Part shown: positions 8,943 to 17,832 of the stretch, in pieces
Layout: the number at the start of each line of letters is the position of its first letter
Position numbering within the stretch: the stretch's first letter is position 1
Assembly: GCA_963662965.1 (NCBI GenBank)
Contig: OY759970.1
Location: 3,534,001-3,598,000, forward strand
Reading direction: 5' to 3'
Source of the DNA: DTWD01 sp963662965
GTDB taxonomy: Bacteria > Acidobacteriota > Vicinamibacteria > Vicinamibacterales > UBA8438
Length of the DNA stretch: 64,000 bases
Program-made: the position numbers and the translations under genes
The notes under the pieces: generated by a model
Database searches by the model: none
What the model was told of the DNA's origin: nothing
Seen by the model: the letters and a program-made list of their open reading frames with translations, nothing else

Positions 8943-9965
8943 TTAAAACGTGGCGATCGGATTCAGCGGAGACCCCATGCCCTTCTCGATCCTTAGCGGC
9001 GCCGCGGTAAACAGGAACTCGTACCGGTCCAGCTCACTCGCTACGTCTGCCACCTGGCCGAGGTCGAGGTTATCGAAAATCCATACGCCGAGCGACACCA
9101 ACGCCAAACGGTGCAGCGGGAGCCGGACGTCGTCGGAATATTCGTGCGGGAACGCATCGTTCCACATGTCGTGTCCGATGAAGGACACGCCCCGCTCCTT
9201 CATGAAATACGCGACGTCGGAATGGTAGCCCGCGACGCCGTCAGACGACGGCCAGGCACCGAGCGCGGCACGCCGCTTCCAGCGACCGGTGTGCAGCAGA
9301 ATGACGTCGCCGGGCTCGACGCGGACGCCTTGAATCCGCTCGAGCTCTTCGAGGTCGGCGGCGCGAACGGCCGTGCCTGGCTCGAGCCAGCCCAGCTCGG
9401 TCGTTTTGCCCGGGAGCCGCGTCGCATCGAACAGAATCCCGCGGGTGAACACGCCGTCACGCAGGGCGTGGATGCTGCCGCGGGGGCAGCCGTCCGCCGC
9501 TTCCACCTCTTCGGCCGTGACGCCGTTGTACCCCTTGCCTTCGAACATCACGTGGCAATCGACCGAGTCCAGATGACTGTGAATGACCCCGTGGTAGGTG
9601 CCGGTGTACTGGTATCGATCGGCGGCGCCGGTCTCGCTGACGTTCATCACCTGGCGGTCGAGATACCACGGACCGTCGAGCGTTTCCTCCTGAATGATGT
9701 CGTGGGCCAGCGACACGCTCCGTCCCTCGGTGACCAGCGCCGCCGCGGCCTTCCGCTTCGCCGGCGTGATGAAGTTGGCGGCCCCCAGCTCGTCGTCCGC
9801 GCCCCACCGCCCCCAGTTGGACAGCTCGTCCATGGCCTGGCGGAAGTCCGCTTCGGTGGTCATCGCGCGCCGGCCCTGCGAATCGACGCTGCTGGCGGCC
9901 AGGCCGCTCAGGACCACCGCGGCGGCGACCGCCCGTGCGACGGGGAGCGTGGCGAATCGGGTCAT
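8943..9965 (-). CDS. Exported cyclase-family (KynB-like) metal-dependent hydrolase
   Basis: A 340-residue member of the cyclase family (PF04199), related to N-formylkynurenine formamidase KynB and polyketide cyclases. The metal-site signature HSHLDSVDCH lies at residues 129-138 and later elements include GDVILLHTGRW and GHDMWND. The family hydrolyses or cyclises acylated small molecules using a bound divalent metal. An N-terminal signal (RAVAAAVVLSGLAASSVDSQG) suggests export, unlike cytoplasmic KynB. A divergent gene starts 58 bases upstream. The substrate cannot be read from the sequence, and no tryptophan-degradation genes are nearby, so I do not assign KynB function. Confidence 0.88.
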   Translation of the reverse strand: MTRFATLPVARAVAAAVVLSGLAASSVDSQGRRAMTTEADFRQAMDELSNWGRWGADDELGAANFITPAKRKAAAALVTEGRSVSLAHDIIQEETLDGPWYLDRQVMNVSETGAADRYQYTGTYHGVIHSHLDSVDCHVMFEGKGYNGVTAEEVEAADGCPRGSIHALRDGVFTRGILFDATRLPGKTTELGWLEPGTAVRAADLEELERIQGVRVEPGDVILLHTGRWKRRAALGAWPSSDGVAGYHSDVAYFMKERGVSFIGHDMWNDAFPHEYSDDVRLPLHRLALVSLGVWIFDNLDLGQVADVASELDRYEFLFTAAPLRIEKGMGSPLNPIATF

Positions 9966-10022
9966 GGACTCTCCTTGGGTGCTGTGCAGTTTACTGAATC
10001 ACTTCACTCAGCGGAGGTGGTT

Positions 10023-10817
10023 GTGGTAAATAGCGCCGTGCCCTTTTCACTGAGCGCTCGGAGATTGGCGGTCGTCGCTGCCGTATCGGTCGGCGTCTGG
10101 TACGTGCCGCTGAACATGACCCCGGTGGCGGGCGCCCAGCAGTCTTTCTCCGTCTACCCGGTGTACGACGGCTACCTCACGAACGCCGACGGCTCGCTGA
10201 CGCTGTCATTTGCCTACTTCAGTCACAACCGTCAGCCGGTCACGATTCCGATCGGCCCGGACAACGCGTTCTCGCCGGGGCCACCCGACCGCGGTCAACC
10301 TGAAACGTTTCTGCCGGGGCACCACCGCTGGCAGTGCATCGTGGTGGTCGACGAAGGGTTCGACGGCAACCTCCTCTGGACACTCACGCACCGAGGTGAG
10401 ACGACGTCGACGAGCGAATTGATGCTGCAATACAGCTGGGAGTTCGACGCGAGCGGCGTGGCGGCGGTCGGTCGTGGCTTCGATGCCGCCGAGGCACCCC
10501 GGAACGTGTGCGTCAACCGTCCCCCAATCGTCCGCGTCCTCGGCTACGGCGGACGCCGGGGTCCCCACGAGCTGCGGGTGGCGGTGGGGGCCGAGCTGAA
10601 GCTGTTCGGGAGCGTGCGCGACGAGGGGCTGCCGAAGGGCGGCGCCGTCACCGCGAGCTGGCGCACGGTGAGCGGTCCGGGGACCGTGTCGTTTGAAGAC
10701 ACCGCCAGCGCTCGGACGCGCGCGACCTTTGATGCCGCCGGGACCTATGAGCTCGAGCTCTTCGGTTCAGACTCGCTGCTCGACGCGACGACGCGCGTGA
10801 CGGTCGTGGTTGAATAG
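10023..10817 (+). CDS. Exported protein with C-terminal PKD/Ig-like domain
   Basis: A protein of about 264 residues starting at GTG 10023, five bases after the Shine-Dalgarno GGAGG (10013-10017). A signal peptide (LAVVAAVSVGVWYVPLNMTPV) precedes a beta-rich region of unknown type (YPVYDGYLTNADGSLTLSF, LSFAYFSHNRQPVTIPIG). The last 80 residues resemble a PKD/REJ-like Ig fold (VTASWRTVSGPGTVSFED, ATFDAAGTYELELFGSD). Such domains commonly mediate surface or polysaccharide contacts. No enzyme motif is visible. Much longer open frames run through the same strand upstream, but they are the reverse complement of the cyclase gene. Confidence 0.8.
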   Translation: MVNSAVPFSLSARRLAVVAAVSVGVWYVPLNMTPVAGAQQSFSVYPVYDGYLTNADGSLTLSFAYFSHNRQPVTIPIGPDNAFSPGPPDRGQPETFLPGHHRWQCIVVVDEGFDGNLLWTLTHRGETTSTSELMLQYSWEFDASGVAAVGRGFDAAEAPRNVCVNRPPIVRVLGYGGRRGPHELRVAVGAELKLFGSVRDEGLPKGGAVTASWRTVSGPGTVSFEDTASARTRATFDAAGTYELELFGSDSLLDATTRVTVVVE

Positions 10818-11003
10818 CAGCCGAACCGCAGGTTCATAGCGGCTCAGCAGTTGGTCTCCCTGAGAAATCCGTCTGAGGAACCTCCCCGAAGCTCCTGCAA
10901 GTGGCCAGCGCTCGCCGTGACGACGCGGATTTCGAGGGAGACCAATGCTGGGGCGCTAACATCGCGATACGGGATCGAACCTGAACGCGGCGCCCGCTGC
11001 GGT

Positions 11004-12434
11004 CTATTCTTGCTCGTTGTTGGTCGCGCGCCGGCTCTCCGCCTGCTCCGTCCGCTCCGCCACCCGACGTTGGTACTGCTTTTCGGTCATGAAGGCGATG
11101 TCGGTCCAGGCGTTGCCCATATCGTCCATGGTGCGACCGCCCCACCCAATCCACGACGTCGGATCGGGGTTGTGCCGATTGGCCGTCGTGTTGTCGTGCC
11201 AGGCGATCGAGTGCAGGATGGTGCCGGCTGGGAAGAGGTGCGGTTCCTTATAAGTGTAGGTGAGCTGCCACACCTGCTCGTAGTTCGGCACGTCGGTCAG
11301 CAGTTCGCGGCGCCCGTCGGCGTGGATCGCTTCCAGCAGCATCCGGCTGCCGCGGAAGTGCATGTGCGGCTGGAAATTGAGTACCAGGGCCGGCTCTTCG
11401 AGCCGGAAATAGCGCTCCGATCGCGCCACCGTGTTCGGCGGAATGCTCAGTTGCGACAGGCTGTTGACCGCATCCTCGTTGAGGAACGGCTCGAGCGGCG
11501 TGTTGCCATCGAGCGGGAGGTCGTGGCCTTGCCGCAGCAAGAGGTCCTCGACCTTCTCACGGTTCAACATCCAGTCGTCGCCGACGCTGGTGCGGATTCG
11601 GTGAGATGTCACCTCGAGCTCTGGCACGACCCCCTTGGGATAGAACTTGATCCCGACCTGCGAGATGTCGTGCGTATCTTCGCCCCAGGGGTGATAGTGC
11701 GGCGCGAAGCGGAACTTCGAGTGGGCCTTCAGCAGCTTGCCGACGCCGTCGGGGAAGTAGTCGCCGTTGTTGCCCATGACGTACTCGGTCACGTGCACGG
11801 AGCCGGCGTTGTCGTCGTCGTTCTGCTCGCCCTCGACGAAGGCGTAGACATGCTCGTGATGCGTGCAGCAGTTGGCGGTCGTCAGCACCTGCACCCATTT
11901 CATGTAGCGGTCCTCGGTCAGGCCCGAGTCGACCACTTCTGACGGATAGAAGTCTTCCCCTTCAGCCGGAATGGTGAAGCCCTTCTCCATCGACACAATC
12001 AGGTCCGGCTCGCCGAACGACCACTCGTTCAATCCGGCCAGCTCGAGCGGCGGCGGCGCGTCCTCGGGATTACCGCGCGGGGCGCCGGCGTCGACCCAGG
12101 CGGCGACGGTGGCGATCTCCTCGTCACTCAGCGACGGATCGTCGAGGTACTCGCCAATGCCGCGGTCGAGATGCCAGGGAGGCATCTGACGGCGAACGAC
12201 GCGGTCCTTGATCGAACGAGCCCACGGGCGGACGTCGTCGTAGGTCAAGAGCGCCATCGGCGCGGCGGTGCCGGGGCGGTGACACTGTTGACAGGAGCGC
12301 TGGAGGATCGGGAGCACGTCCTTGGTGAACGTCGGGTCGCCGTCGTTTTGCCCCGCGTGCGTCACGCTCGCGGCGGCCGCCGAGATCAACGCGACGAGTG
12401 CGACCACGCCAACGAGTTTCCACATTCCGCTCAC
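11004..12434 (-). CDS. Periplasmic cytochrome c / copper type II monooxygenase-like protein
   Basis: A protein of about 476 residues from GTG 12434, placed behind the strong Shine-Dalgarno AGGAGG. It has a signal peptide, then a cytochrome c-like domain with CQQCH (residues 48-52) and the later methionine region RQMPPWH. The C-terminal 350 residues carry histidine motifs seen in copper type II, ascorbate-dependent monooxygenase-like domains: CCTHHEHVYA, APHYHPWGE, PHMHFRGSRM and HSIAWHDNT. Relatives often have just this pairing of a heme-c domain with a peptidylglycine-monooxygenase-like fold. Copper binding and oxygenation are inferred from histidine placement; the substrate is unknown. It lies downstream of a palindromic repeat. 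Confidence 0.86.
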   Translation of the reverse strand: MSGMWKLVGVVALVALISAAAASVTHAGQNDGDPTFTKDVLPILQRSCQQCHRPGTAAPMALLTYDDVRPWARSIKDRVVRRQMPPWHLDRGIGEYLDDPSLSDEEIATVAAWVDAGAPRGNPEDAPPPLELAGLNEWSFGEPDLIVSMEKGFTIPAEGEDFYPSEVVDSGLTEDRYMKWVQVLTTANCCTHHEHVYAFVEGEQNDDDNAGSVHVTEYVMGNNGDYFPDGVGKLLKAHSKFRFAPHYHPWGEDTHDISQVGIKFYPKGVVPELEVTSHRIRTSVGDDWMLNREKVEDLLLRQGHDLPLDGNTPLEPFLNEDAVNSLSQLSIPPNTVARSERYFRLEEPALVLNFQPHMHFRGSRMLLEAIHADGRRELLTDVPNYEQVWQLTYTYKEPHLFPAGTILHSIAWHDNTTANRHNPDPTSWIGWGGRTMDDMGNAWTDIAFMTEKQYQRRVAERTEQAESRRATNNEQE

Positions 12435-12510
12435 GGCATCCTCCTGCACAGACGAATGTAGCACTTGCGGCGGGCAACGTCCACGCGTGCCGTGCGCGGG
12501 CTTTTTCCCA

Positions 12511-12597
12511 CGGGGCTGACTGCCCCGAGCCCCGTCGCCGGCACTCGCGGGGGCCCGATGCCCCGCTTCGTGCCGGCGGGGCGCGCCGTGCGCGCCC
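12511..12597 (+). repeat. GC-rich palindromic intergenic repeat, copy 1
   Basis: Begins GGGGCTGACTGCCCC, passes through CACTCGCGGGGGCCC and CCCCGCTTCGTGCC, and ends GGCGCGCCGTGCGCGCCC. Related copies lie at 45360, 47088, 57566 (reverse), 63001 (reverse) and 63951 (reverse, cut by the window). Several short inverted pairs would fold into hairpins. REP-like origin is inferred. Confidence 0.65.
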
Positions 12598-12611
12598 TGA
12601 CTCCGTCGGGG

Positions 12612-13532
12612 CTAGCGTTGCTCTTGCACGCGGGCGCCGCGCAGTAAATTCTCCATGCCGTAGTTGCCTTCGTGGCAGGCGTACTCGTAGATGGGGCCGG
12701 GAAACCGGCGCATCGGGATCGAGGCGGTCCACGACCGGGTGTAGGTGCCGGGATCGTTGACGGTGTACTCGTGGTCGATGATGTCGGCGCTGCGCCGTGA
12801 AAACCGCTCGACCAGCATCAGCTCGCCGCTGGCTCCCGGGCAGCAGTTGAAGGAGTTGGTGTAAATCTCGTCGCGATAGTTCGTCGTTTCGACCACCAGG
12901 GTGTCGCCGTCCCAGCGGCCGCGTGAGTCGCCCATCCAGAGGCGAATGCGTGCGTCGACCGCTGGGCGTCCGTCGAGCGGAACAATGCGCGGTTCGTTGA
13001 TCATCTCCTGCACGATGACGACATAACCCGGCACTTGGAGCACCAGGAAGTTGTTGTTGTAGCCGCCCGGCCGTTTCGGCGCGCCGCGGGTGACACAGCG
13101 CTCCGCGAGGCTCCGGTCGGTCCACGAATCGGCGCCGCGGGTCCATCCGGCGCGCGTATCGCCCGCCGTCGTCCGGGGTGGAAGCCGGCCGTCCGGTGGG
13201 TCGATGATCAGCGAGGTTCTCGCCAGCGCAGTGCCGCGTTCCCACCAGAAGTCGTTGTAGGTGCCAGGATCGCCTGCCGGTGGCGGACGGTCGTTGCGCC
13301 CGACATTGGCCGTGTCGATGGCCGCGACTTCCTCGTCGCTATAGACCGCCCGATCGCCAACGTCGCGTGGACGCTCGAGCGGCGTCGTCGTCGAATTCGT
13401 CCAGAGGCCCTGCAGATCCGGTTGGCCGTCAGCCGTGCGGGGAGCACGCCAGGTCTCCTGCGCGGTCACGAGACCGGGCGCCGCGAAGAAGAGTACGAGT
13501 ACCGCCGACGTCATGTGCACAGCAAACATCAC
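12612..13532 (-). CDS. Secreted YACHEGNY-family protein of unknown function (paralog 1)
   Basis: A 306-residue exported protein (signal MTSAVLVLFFAAPGLVTAQ) belonging to a family with nine copies in this window. Family marks are the early RTADGQPDLQGLW, the pair RCVT...GYNNN, the central MGDSRGRWDGDTLVVETTN, and the end YEYACHEGNYGMENLLRGAR. Two cysteines recur across the family: one in the R-C motif and one in YACHE. I recognise no named domain and no standard catalytic triad. This copy is the shortest of the full-length group and has an extra Cys pair (SFNCCPG). It sits between the cytochrome/copper protein and the sugar dehydrogenase fusion on the same strand, which suggests an exported oxidative context. 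Confidence 0.82.
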   Translation of the reverse strand: MMFAVHMTSAVLVLFFAAPGLVTAQETWRAPRTADGQPDLQGLWTNSTTTPLERPRDVGDRAVYSDEEVAAIDTANVGRNDRPPPAGDPGTYNDFWWERGTALARTSLIIDPPDGRLPPRTTAGDTRAGWTRGADSWTDRSLAERCVTRGAPKRPGGYNNNFLVLQVPGYVVIVQEMINEPRIVPLDGRPAVDARIRLWMGDSRGRWDGDTLVVETTNYRDEIYTNSFNCCPGASGELMLVERFSRRSADIIDHEYTVNDPGTYTRSWTASIPMRRFPGPIYEYACHEGNYGMENLLRGARVQEQR

Positions 13533-13615
13533 TCCTCCCGTCCCGGCTCAGGGCTCAAGCCTCATGGCGCCCTAAGCCGTAAGCCCCCTAAGCCTCAGCC
13601 CAGGGCTTTCGAGAC

Positions 13616-16009
13616 CTAGTACCCTTCCAACCGCGGGAAGCGCTCGTCGTCCGGTAGCGGCTGCACCCCGAGCGCGTTCAGCACCATCGACACGCGTCGA
13701 TAGCGCGCGACGGTCCAGGCAATGCTCATCAGTTGATGGCTGTCATAGGAGCGTGACAGCGTGGCCCACGTGTCGTCGGAGATCATGGTGTCGCGATACA
13801 TCTCGTTCGCGGCGTCGATGAGCGCGAGCTCTTGGGCGTTCCAGCCAGACGCGTCGCCCCCTTGCGCAATCCACACCGGGTCGAGGCCATGGTCGCGCGC
13901 CCGGCCGACGCTGCCGACGTGCTTCGCCCACTCGTAGACAGCCTGGGCGTTCCAACCGGTGCGCAGAATCAGCAGCTCGCGGTCATGCGGCGTCAGCCGG
14001 GAGGCCTCGGGGTTCGCGATGTAGCGCTCGTTGGCGTACCATTGCGCGTGCAAATCCGGGTGCTGCAGTAACGTCCGCCCGACACGCAGTCCGTCTCCGG
14101 CCACCGGATCGAGACGCGCGCTGGCCAGCGGCGGATCAGGATCGGGGACCACGACGCTGTAGCCGACGTCGTTCGTCGGGATCTGCGCGGTGGCATCGGC
14201 GTCGGGCTGGATCCCGAGCGAGTTGAAGAGGATCGCCTCGGTAGTGATCTCGGCGACGGTCACGACGGCGTCGGCGAGGTTCTGCTGCGAATACTCGGCC
14301 GAGAGTTGATCCCAGGTGATATCGGTGATCGACGAATTGCGGAACAGCTCGTCCGCCAGGCCGATGAGGACGGCTTCGAACTTGCTCCAGTCGTCACCCG
14401 GCCCTTGCGCGACGCGGCGCACCTCGTCTTCGGTCAGGCCGGCGTCGGCCGCGCGGCTTGCGTGGGTCGCCCAGATGTTGGCGCTTTGCGTGAGCCACGC
14501 CGTGCGCAGGATCAACAGCGTGCGATGTCGGGGTGACAGCGTCGAGTTGTTGGCGACGTACTGCATGAATGGCAGCACCCGGTCGGCAAGCGCCGGCTGG
14601 CGGATCAACGTCGAGAGCACGTTGTCGGCGCTGCCGCCTGCCGCGTACTTCGCAGCCACCGCGCGCTGGGCGGCCGTCCATGTCGATTCGGGCAGCGGCG
14701 CGATACGCGCGTCGTCGAGGCGAACCGCGGGGACGATGGTGCCGGGCCATTCGGTGATGGCGCGCGCCGGCTCGATTCTGAGGAGCACGGAGTTGTCCTC
14801 TTCGGTCAGGACATACAGGTACCCGTCCGGTCCCTGTTGCACCTCGCGGACACGTTGCTTGAGCTCGCCGAGCAGCGACTCACGGCGAATCTCCTGCCCC
14901 CGCCGGTTGAACACGATTCGCTCGAGGTGACCGGTGTGCTGCATCCGGCCGACCATCATCGAGCCGACAAAGAGATTGCCTTGCCACGCCGGAAAGTGCT
15001 CACCGGAATAGAACGTCAGTCCCGACGGGGCGATCGACGGCCACCAGACGACCTCCGGGCTTTCGAACTCGGCCAGCCACGGGGTTTCAGACGCCGGCAC
15101 CCCCGAGTACTGGCGGCTGTACGACGCGACCGGCCAGCCGTAGTTCGCGCCGGGCTGAATGACGTTCGCCTCGTCGCCTCCCTGCGGCCCGTTCTCGGTC
15201 GCCCACAGCTCGCCGGTCTCAGGATGGAAGGCCAGCCCGATCTGGTTGCGGTGCCCCATCGAGTAGATCTCCGGGAGGTAATCCGCGTTGCCGGCGAACG
15301 GATTGTCGTCGGGCGCCGTGCCGTCGTCGTTCAACCGGAGCAGCTTGCCAAAGTGTGTCGTCGGGTCTTGCGCGTACTGGCCGGTCTCGGCGAATTGAAA
15401 TGCGCCGCCGACGCTCATGAACAGCTTGTCGCCGGGGCCCCAGTGCAACCGCGACGCGGCGATGCCGCCGCCCCAGCCGTCCGCCACGAAGATGTCACGT
15501 ACTTCGGTCAAGGCCCCCGCGCCGGCATCGAGGCGGCCGCGGGCCAGCGCCACCGTTGCGCCCCGCCGACCGTCGCGCTCCTCGGGTTTCGAGTAGGTCA
15601 AGTAGACGAGGGTGTCGTCCTCGGGATGGACCGTCACGTCCATCAAGCCGGAGAGCCGCACGCCGGTGTACACCTCCGGCACGCCGGGGATATCCCGGTC
15701 GAGGAGCTGCCCATTCCGGATGACACGCAGCGTTCCGCGGTCGCGCTCGGTGATGAGGATGTCGCCGTTGCGTCGAAAGGCGAGGCCCCACGGATGGTCG
15801 AGGCCGCTCACGACTGGCACCACCCGGATCCGCGGCTGCTCGGCCGTATACAGCACGACCGGACGGTCGGGCGGCGGGAGCGCGGGCACGCCGCGCAGCG
15901 ACGAGGCGCCGCGTCGGTTCTGCGCGGTGACGACGGTGCCGGCCACGGCGAGGGCGGCGACCACGAGCCAGGCGATGAACGTGTGGTAGGTCGGAATCGT
16001 GCGACGCAT
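13616..16009 (-). CDS. PQQ-dependent sugar dehydrogenase fused to two AhpD/CMD-like domains
   Basis: A 797-residue exported protein. The start at 16009 (MRRTIPTYHTF) follows GGGAGG. Residues 50-420 form a soluble glucose/aldose-dehydrogenase type propeller (VVSGLDHPWGLAF, GDILITERDRG, MGHRNQIGLAFHP, ENGPQGGDEANVI, GANYGWP, VREVQQGPDGYLYV), a family that oxidises sugars with PQQ. It is followed by two carboxymuconolactone-decarboxylase/AhpD-like helical domains, near 455-600 and 640-790 (RTLLILRTAW, RELLILRTGWNAQAVYEWAKH). The CxxC pair of true AhpD peroxidases is absent from both. The fusion is unusual, since these domains normally occur as separate proteins. Electron transfer from the propeller to a partner is likely; the role of the helical pair is unknown. 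Confidence 0.87.
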   Translation of the reverse strand: MRRTIPTYHTFIAWLVVAALAVAGTVVTAQNRRGASSLRGVPALPPPDRPVVLYTAEQPRIRVVPVVSGLDHPWGLAFRRNGDILITERDRGTLRVIRNGQLLDRDIPGVPEVYTGVRLSGLMDVTVHPEDDTLVYLTYSKPEERDGRRGATVALARGRLDAGAGALTEVRDIFVADGWGGGIAASRLHWGPGDKLFMSVGGAFQFAETGQYAQDPTTHFGKLLRLNDDGTAPDDNPFAGNADYLPEIYSMGHRNQIGLAFHPETGELWATENGPQGGDEANVIQPGANYGWPVASYSRQYSGVPASETPWLAEFESPEVVWWPSIAPSGLTFYSGEHFPAWQGNLFVGSMMVGRMQHTGHLERIVFNRRGQEIRRESLLGELKQRVREVQQGPDGYLYVLTEEDNSVLLRIEPARAITEWPGTIVPAVRLDDARIAPLPESTWTAAQRAVAAKYAAGGSADNVLSTLIRQPALADRVLPFMQYVANNSTLSPRHRTLLILRTAWLTQSANIWATHASRAADAGLTEDEVRRVAQGPGDDWSKFEAVLIGLADELFRNSSITDITWDQLSAEYSQQNLADAVVTVAEITTEAILFNSLGIQPDADATAQIPTNDVGYSVVVPDPDPPLASARLDPVAGDGLRVGRTLLQHPDLHAQWYANERYIANPEASRLTPHDRELLILRTGWNAQAVYEWAKHVGSVGRARDHGLDPVWIAQGGDASGWNAQELALIDAANEMYRDTMISDDTWATLSRSYDSHQLMSIAWTVARYRRVSMVLNALGVQPLPDDERFPRLEGY

Positions 16010-16151
16010 AGGTCCTCCCGGAACGAACAGCAAGTGCTGACAACTCTACCGGAATGGGCTCGTCGAGTTCTACGTTGGCCGATCGGAACGTTTCGTTGTA
16101 TCGTGCGGGCGTCACGTGGGTTGTTGGTTTTTTTCGACTGGAGTACGCAAC

Positions 16152-16358
16152 ATGGCAGTGACCGGAACGGTGAAGTGGTTCAATGACGGCAAAGGCTTTG
16201 GTTTCTTGACCCGGGACGATGGAGAGAAGGATGTCTTCGTCCACTTCTCGGCCATCCAAGGCGAGGGGTTCAAGAGCCTGGTAGAAGGTCAAAAGGTGGA
16301 GTTTGACGTGGTGGAGGGCGACAAGGGACCGGCGGCTGAGAACGTCGTTCCGATCTGA
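16152..16358 (+). CDS. Cold-shock protein (CspA family)
   Basis: A 68-residue single-stranded nucleic-acid binding protein of the OB fold. It starts MAVTGTVKWFNDGKGFGF, with RNP1 as KGFGFL and RNP2 as VFVHF. Length and motifs match the CspA family closely. Such proteins act as RNA chaperones in the cytoplasm. The ATG lies behind a GGAG element and a leader of at least 40 bases with a T-rich run (GGTTTTTTTCGAC), which fits the long, structured leaders often used for temperature control. A 13-bp hairpin follows the stop. It is the only obvious housekeeping gene in this part of the window. Confidence 0.96.
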   Translation: MAVTGTVKWFNDGKGFGFLTRDDGEKDVFVHFSAIQGEGFKSLVEGQKVEFDVVEGDKGPAAENVVPI

Positions 16359-16384
16359 GCGCGCCGACGAGGTGCGCATTGTTA

Positions 16385-16415
16385 ACGCCGGCCTTGGCGC
16401 TGCCGAGGCCGGCGT
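16385..16415 (+). terminator. Hairpin after the cold-shock gene
   Basis: A 13-bp stem (one G-T pair) with a 5-base loop follows the cold-shock stop by 26 bases. The T-run after it is weak, so termination is plausible rather than certain. Its right arm overlaps the first unit of a tandem repeat. Confidence 0.6.
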
Positions 16416-16484
16416 CTTGCTGTACGGGTCAGCCCCGTCTAAAGAACCGGCGTCTTGCTGTACGGGTCAGCCCCGTCTAAAGAA
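16409..16484. repeat. Exact 38-base tandem duplication
   Basis: Two identical 38-base units, 16409-16446 and 16447-16484, each ending in GTCAGCCCCGTCTAAAGAA. The second unit supplies the last codons and TAG stop of the DUF1552 gene on the other strand. The GTCAGCCCCGTC core matches, in reverse, the first bases of the larger GC-rich repeat family. Confidence 0.85.
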
Positions 16485-17832
16485 TTAGAGGACTTGTGCT
16501 GTGGCCGAACGTGTCGATCGGCACGCCGGCGCGTTGCAGCAAGGCGAGGTGCAGGTCCGAAAGGTCGGTCGGCTCGGCAAAGTCGAGGGCCCGCCCGCTC
16601 TTGATGGTGTGACCGCCGCGTCCGGCGATGAGGGTCGGCAGGTCGTGCGGATCGTGCTCGTTGCCGTCGCCTAGGGTCGCGCCGTAGACGATCATCGAGT
16701 TGTCGAGCAGCGTCCCGCCGTCGGGTTCACGAATGGCCGTCAACCGACCGAGGAGGTACGCCACCTGTCGGTGGTGCCACCGGATCACCTCGGAATACAT
16801 CCGGTACTTCTCTTCGGGCGAGCTCCATGACGTGACGCCGTCGTCATCCTCGGTCTTGCCCGACGCGTTCTTGTAGTGCGAGAGCGCGTGCCAGGTGCCG
16901 CGCACGCCCGGGATGAAGTTGAAGTATCGGTTCGACTGCCCGTGGTCGAGCATGAAGGTGACGACGCGCGTGGCATCCGATTGAAACGCCGCGACCACGA
17001 GGTCCATCATCAACCGCACGTACTCCTCGTGGTCCGACGGGATGCCCGGGTCGGGTGCCGCCAACGTGTCGGTCAACGCCTGGTCGTTGCGCATCGCGCG
17101 CGAACGCTGCTCCGAGAATTCGATGCGTCGCTCGAGGGCGCGAATCGACTCGAAATACTCGTCGAGCCGGTATTGGTCAGCCTGGCTCGCCACACCCCGT
17201 AGGGCGTTCGCCTCGTCGAGTACGGCGTCCAAGACGGACCGATGGCTTGCGCCGCCGGACGGCGGACGGAACATCCGGTCGAACACCGAGCGCGGCTCGA
17301 CCTCTCGTGGCAGCGGTCGGTCCGCCGCGGCCCACGAGATCGAGTTACGCGGTAGCGAGTTGGAGAAGAACCCTTCGCCTTTGAGTGACAGCTCGAGCGA
17401 GGGCAACAGTGTCTCGCCACCCAGATGGCGCGCGGCGATCTGGTCCGCCGATCTCCCGCCGGCGCTGATCGACTGACGGTCGTAGTCGAACCCGGTCAGC
17501 CATGTTGGGGTGCCGCCGACATGACCGTTGCCGAGCGGGGTCCAGACGTTCTTCGGAATGACCAGAACGTCCTTGAACGGCTCGAGTGGGCTCATCCATT
17601 CATTGAGCTTCAGGATGCGGCCGTCGGGACCGGTCTTCTCTGGATGCCACGAGCCCCGTGCGATGCCGTTCGGAAAATAGAGATACGCCAGCCGCCGCGC
17701 TCCGGCCGTCGCCGGACCGGCCGGGGCCTGGGCGGCGACGGCCGGAGGCATCACGTCGAGCAGCGGGAGTGCGATCGTCGCGCCGAGTCCCCGGAGAATG
17801 GTACGTCGCGATACCTGGCGTGCCGGCATCAA
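16477..17832 (-). CDS. DUF1552 protein with twin-arginine signal (pair A)
   Basis: A 451-residue protein of the DUF1552 family, found mainly in Planctomycetes, Verrucomicrobia and Acidobacteria. It carries a twin-arginine signal, SRRTILRG at residues 8-15, so it is exported folded, perhaps with a cofactor. Family motifs include LAYLYFPNGIARGSWHP, LDHGQSNRYFNF, HALSHYKN and VYGATLGDGNEHDPHDLPTL. The fold is related to sulfatase/alkaline-phosphatase-like proteins; no activity has been proven for the family to my knowledge. It overlaps the preceding DUF1592 gene by 4 bases, giving a coupled two-gene operon. The last codons and stop lie inside the 38-base tandem repeat, so the C-terminus may have been reset by it. 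Confidence 0.9.
   Translation of the reverse strand: MMPARQVSRRTILRGLGATIALPLLDVMPPAVAAQAPAGPATAGARRLAYLYFPNGIARGSWHPEKTGPDGRILKLNEWMSPLEPFKDVLVIPKNVWTPLGNGHVGGTPTWLTGFDYDRQSISAGGRSADQIAARHLGGETLLPSLELSLKGEGFFSNSLPRNSISWAAADRPLPREVEPRSVFDRMFRPPSGGASHRSVLDAVLDEANALRGVASQADQYRLDEYFESIRALERRIEFSEQRSRAMRNDQALTDTLAAPDPGIPSDHEEYVRLMMDLVVAAFQSDATRVVTFMLDHGQSNRYFNFIPGVRGTWHALSHYKNASGKTEDDDGVTSWSSPEEKYRMYSEVIRWHHRQVAYLLGRLTAIREPDGGTLLDNSMIVYGATLGDGNEHDPHDLPTLIAGRGGHTIKSGRALDFAEPTDLSDLHLALLQRAGVPIDTFGHSTSPLIL

Noticed and set aside
9111..10022. An upstream extension of the PKD-domain gene
   Set aside because: It is the reverse complement of the cyclase gene; the GTG at 10023 has its own Shine-Dalgarno and signal peptide.
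14837..16186. A 449-codon open frame on the plus strand
   Set aside because: Antisense to the sugar-dehydrogenase fusion and running into the cold-shock gene in another frame.
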